From NCBI GenBank assembly GCA_937875715.1, contig CALEHZ010000061.1, forward strand, positions 1 to 14,881: a DNA stretch of 14,881 nt, in the 5' to 3' direction. The position numbers were made by a program, and so were the translations under genes. Below the pieces are notes generated by a model that saw only the letters and a program-made list of their open reading frames with translations, did no database searches and had not been told where the DNA came from. The DNA comes from an uncultured Campylobacter sp. GTDB lineage: Bacteria; Campylobacterota; Campylobacteria; Campylobacterales; Campylobacteraceae. Shown here piece by piece: positions 14,109 to 14,881 of this stretch; position 1 is the stretch's first letter; each line of letters starts with the position of its first letter.

Positions 14109-14881
14109 TTAAATTTTTGTCCAATCAAAGTATTTTATCGTAGCATTTGCTATGGCGCCAAGCCCGATTTGCTCGCCGATAAAGCCCATTTTTTCCATCG
14201 TGGTGGCTTTGATATTTACGAAATTTCTGCCTATTTTTAAGGCAGCGGATACATTTGCTTTCATTTTTTCTTTATGTGGCGTGATTTTTGGACGCTCACA
14301 AAGTATGGTTATATCAGCGTTTATGATTTCAAATCCATAGCTTCGCACTATTTTAGCACTATTTTCTAAAAGCTCAAGCGAGTTTGCGCCCTTATATCGC
14401 TCATCTGTGTCTGGAAAAAACTGCCCAATATCGCCAAGACCTGCTGCGCCAAAAAGAGCGTCACAAAGTGCGTGAAGTGGGGCATCGCCGTCACTATGAG
14501 CTAAAATTCCTTGATTATGCGGCACTTTTACACCACAAAGCGTGGCAAAATCGCCCTCGCAAAAGCGATGAACATCAAAGCCATGTCCATTAAAATATGA
14601 ATTTTCTGGCGGAGTTAGCCCAGTGCTTAAAAGCGTCTTTAAATCATCTTTATTAGTAAGTTTAAAGGCATTTTTATCGCCTTTTACATAAGCGATTTTT
14701 GCGCCGATTTTTGCCAGTGCTGCGCTATCGTCTGTAAAAAGCTCATCTGTATCCAAAGCATGTTTTAAAAGCTTTGTGCGTGATAGCTGCGGTGTGCCAA
14801 TTAGTTTTAGCTCATCTCTATTTATGTAATTATTCCCTAAAATCACACTATCAGCGCATTTTAGCACAGGCACAGCAGCAT
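14109..14881 (-). CDS. ispDF: Bifunctional IspD/IspF of the MEP pathway, 3' part
   Basis: The window holds the C-terminal end of the IspD (MEP cytidylyltransferase) domain, beginning at AAVPVLKCADSVI, and the complete IspF (2-C-methyl-erythritol 2,4-cyclodiphosphate synthase) domain. IspF shows GHGFDVHRF with the metal-binding D-x-H, LAHSDGDAPLHALCDALFGAAGLGDIGQFFPDTD, and the end block TTMEKMGFIGEQIGLGAIA. The frame is open through the window edge; the GTG near 14873 is internal, not a start. The fused form is known from Campylobacter and Helicobacter. It makes isoprenoid precursors in the cytoplasm. Confidence 0.94.
   Translation of the reverse strand, partial: AAVPVLKCADSVILGNNYINRDELKLIGTPQLSRTKLLKHALDTDELFTDDSAALAKIGAKIAYVKGDKNAFKLTNKDDLKTLLSTGLTPPENSYFNGHGFDVHRFCEGDFATLCGVKVPHNQGILAHSDGDAPLHALCDALFGAAGLGDIGQFFPDTDERYKGANSLELLENSAKIVRSYGFEIINADITILCERPKITPHKEKMKANVSAALKIGRNFVNIKATTMEKMGFIGEQIGLGAIANATIKYFDWTKI

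Overview
The window looks like a chromosomal segment of an AT-rich epsilonproteobacterium, most likely Campylobacter or a close relative. The evidence is the S21 protein, the FliY-FliM-FliA-FlhG-FlhF flagellar cluster, the futalosine-pathway deaminase divergent from aroQ, flgH divergent from pta-ackA, and the TATAAT-type promoters. The species cannot be fixed from the sequence alone.

Layout: 1-133 holds the 3' end of a transposase gene, followed by a hairpin. From 241 to 6006 runs a minus-strand flagellar and folate cluster, transcribed in the order folK, flhF, flhG, a small membrane protein, fliA, fliM, fliY, with overlapping or touching genes. Two genes lie directly upstream of folK (6015-7272): a short lipoprotein and a secreted, cysteine-rich Sel1-like-repeat protein. 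Then come a Xaa-Pro peptidase-like M24 gene and aroQ (both minus), mqnF (plus, divergent from aroQ), flgH (minus), pta-ackA (plus, divergent from flgH), rpsU (minus) and the 3' part of ispDF (minus, cut by the window end).

Functions: FlhF and FlhG set flagellar position and number, FliA is sigma-28, FliM and FliY form the motor switch, and FlgH is the L-ring lipoprotein. FolK, AroQ, MqnF and IspDF serve folate, shikimate, menaquinone and isoprenoid synthesis. Pta-AckA interconverts acetyl-CoA and acetate with ATP formation.

The least ordinary feature is a family of short AT palindromes built on TGAATTTTATAAAATTCA. There are five perfect copies plus several close ones. They lie in gene-end and 3'-flank spacers and are absent from the two divergent promoter regions. 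Related inverted repeats sit inside the coding sequences of folK and mqnF; the folK copy shares an identical 20-base core with an intergenic copy upstream of rpsU. A second oddity is the 173-base gap between aroQ and the peptidase gene, which is GC-richer and wholly open in one frame although it has no ATG. Several starts were moved from the longest open frame: fliY, the lipoprotein, pta, and rpsU, where a TTG start is favoured.
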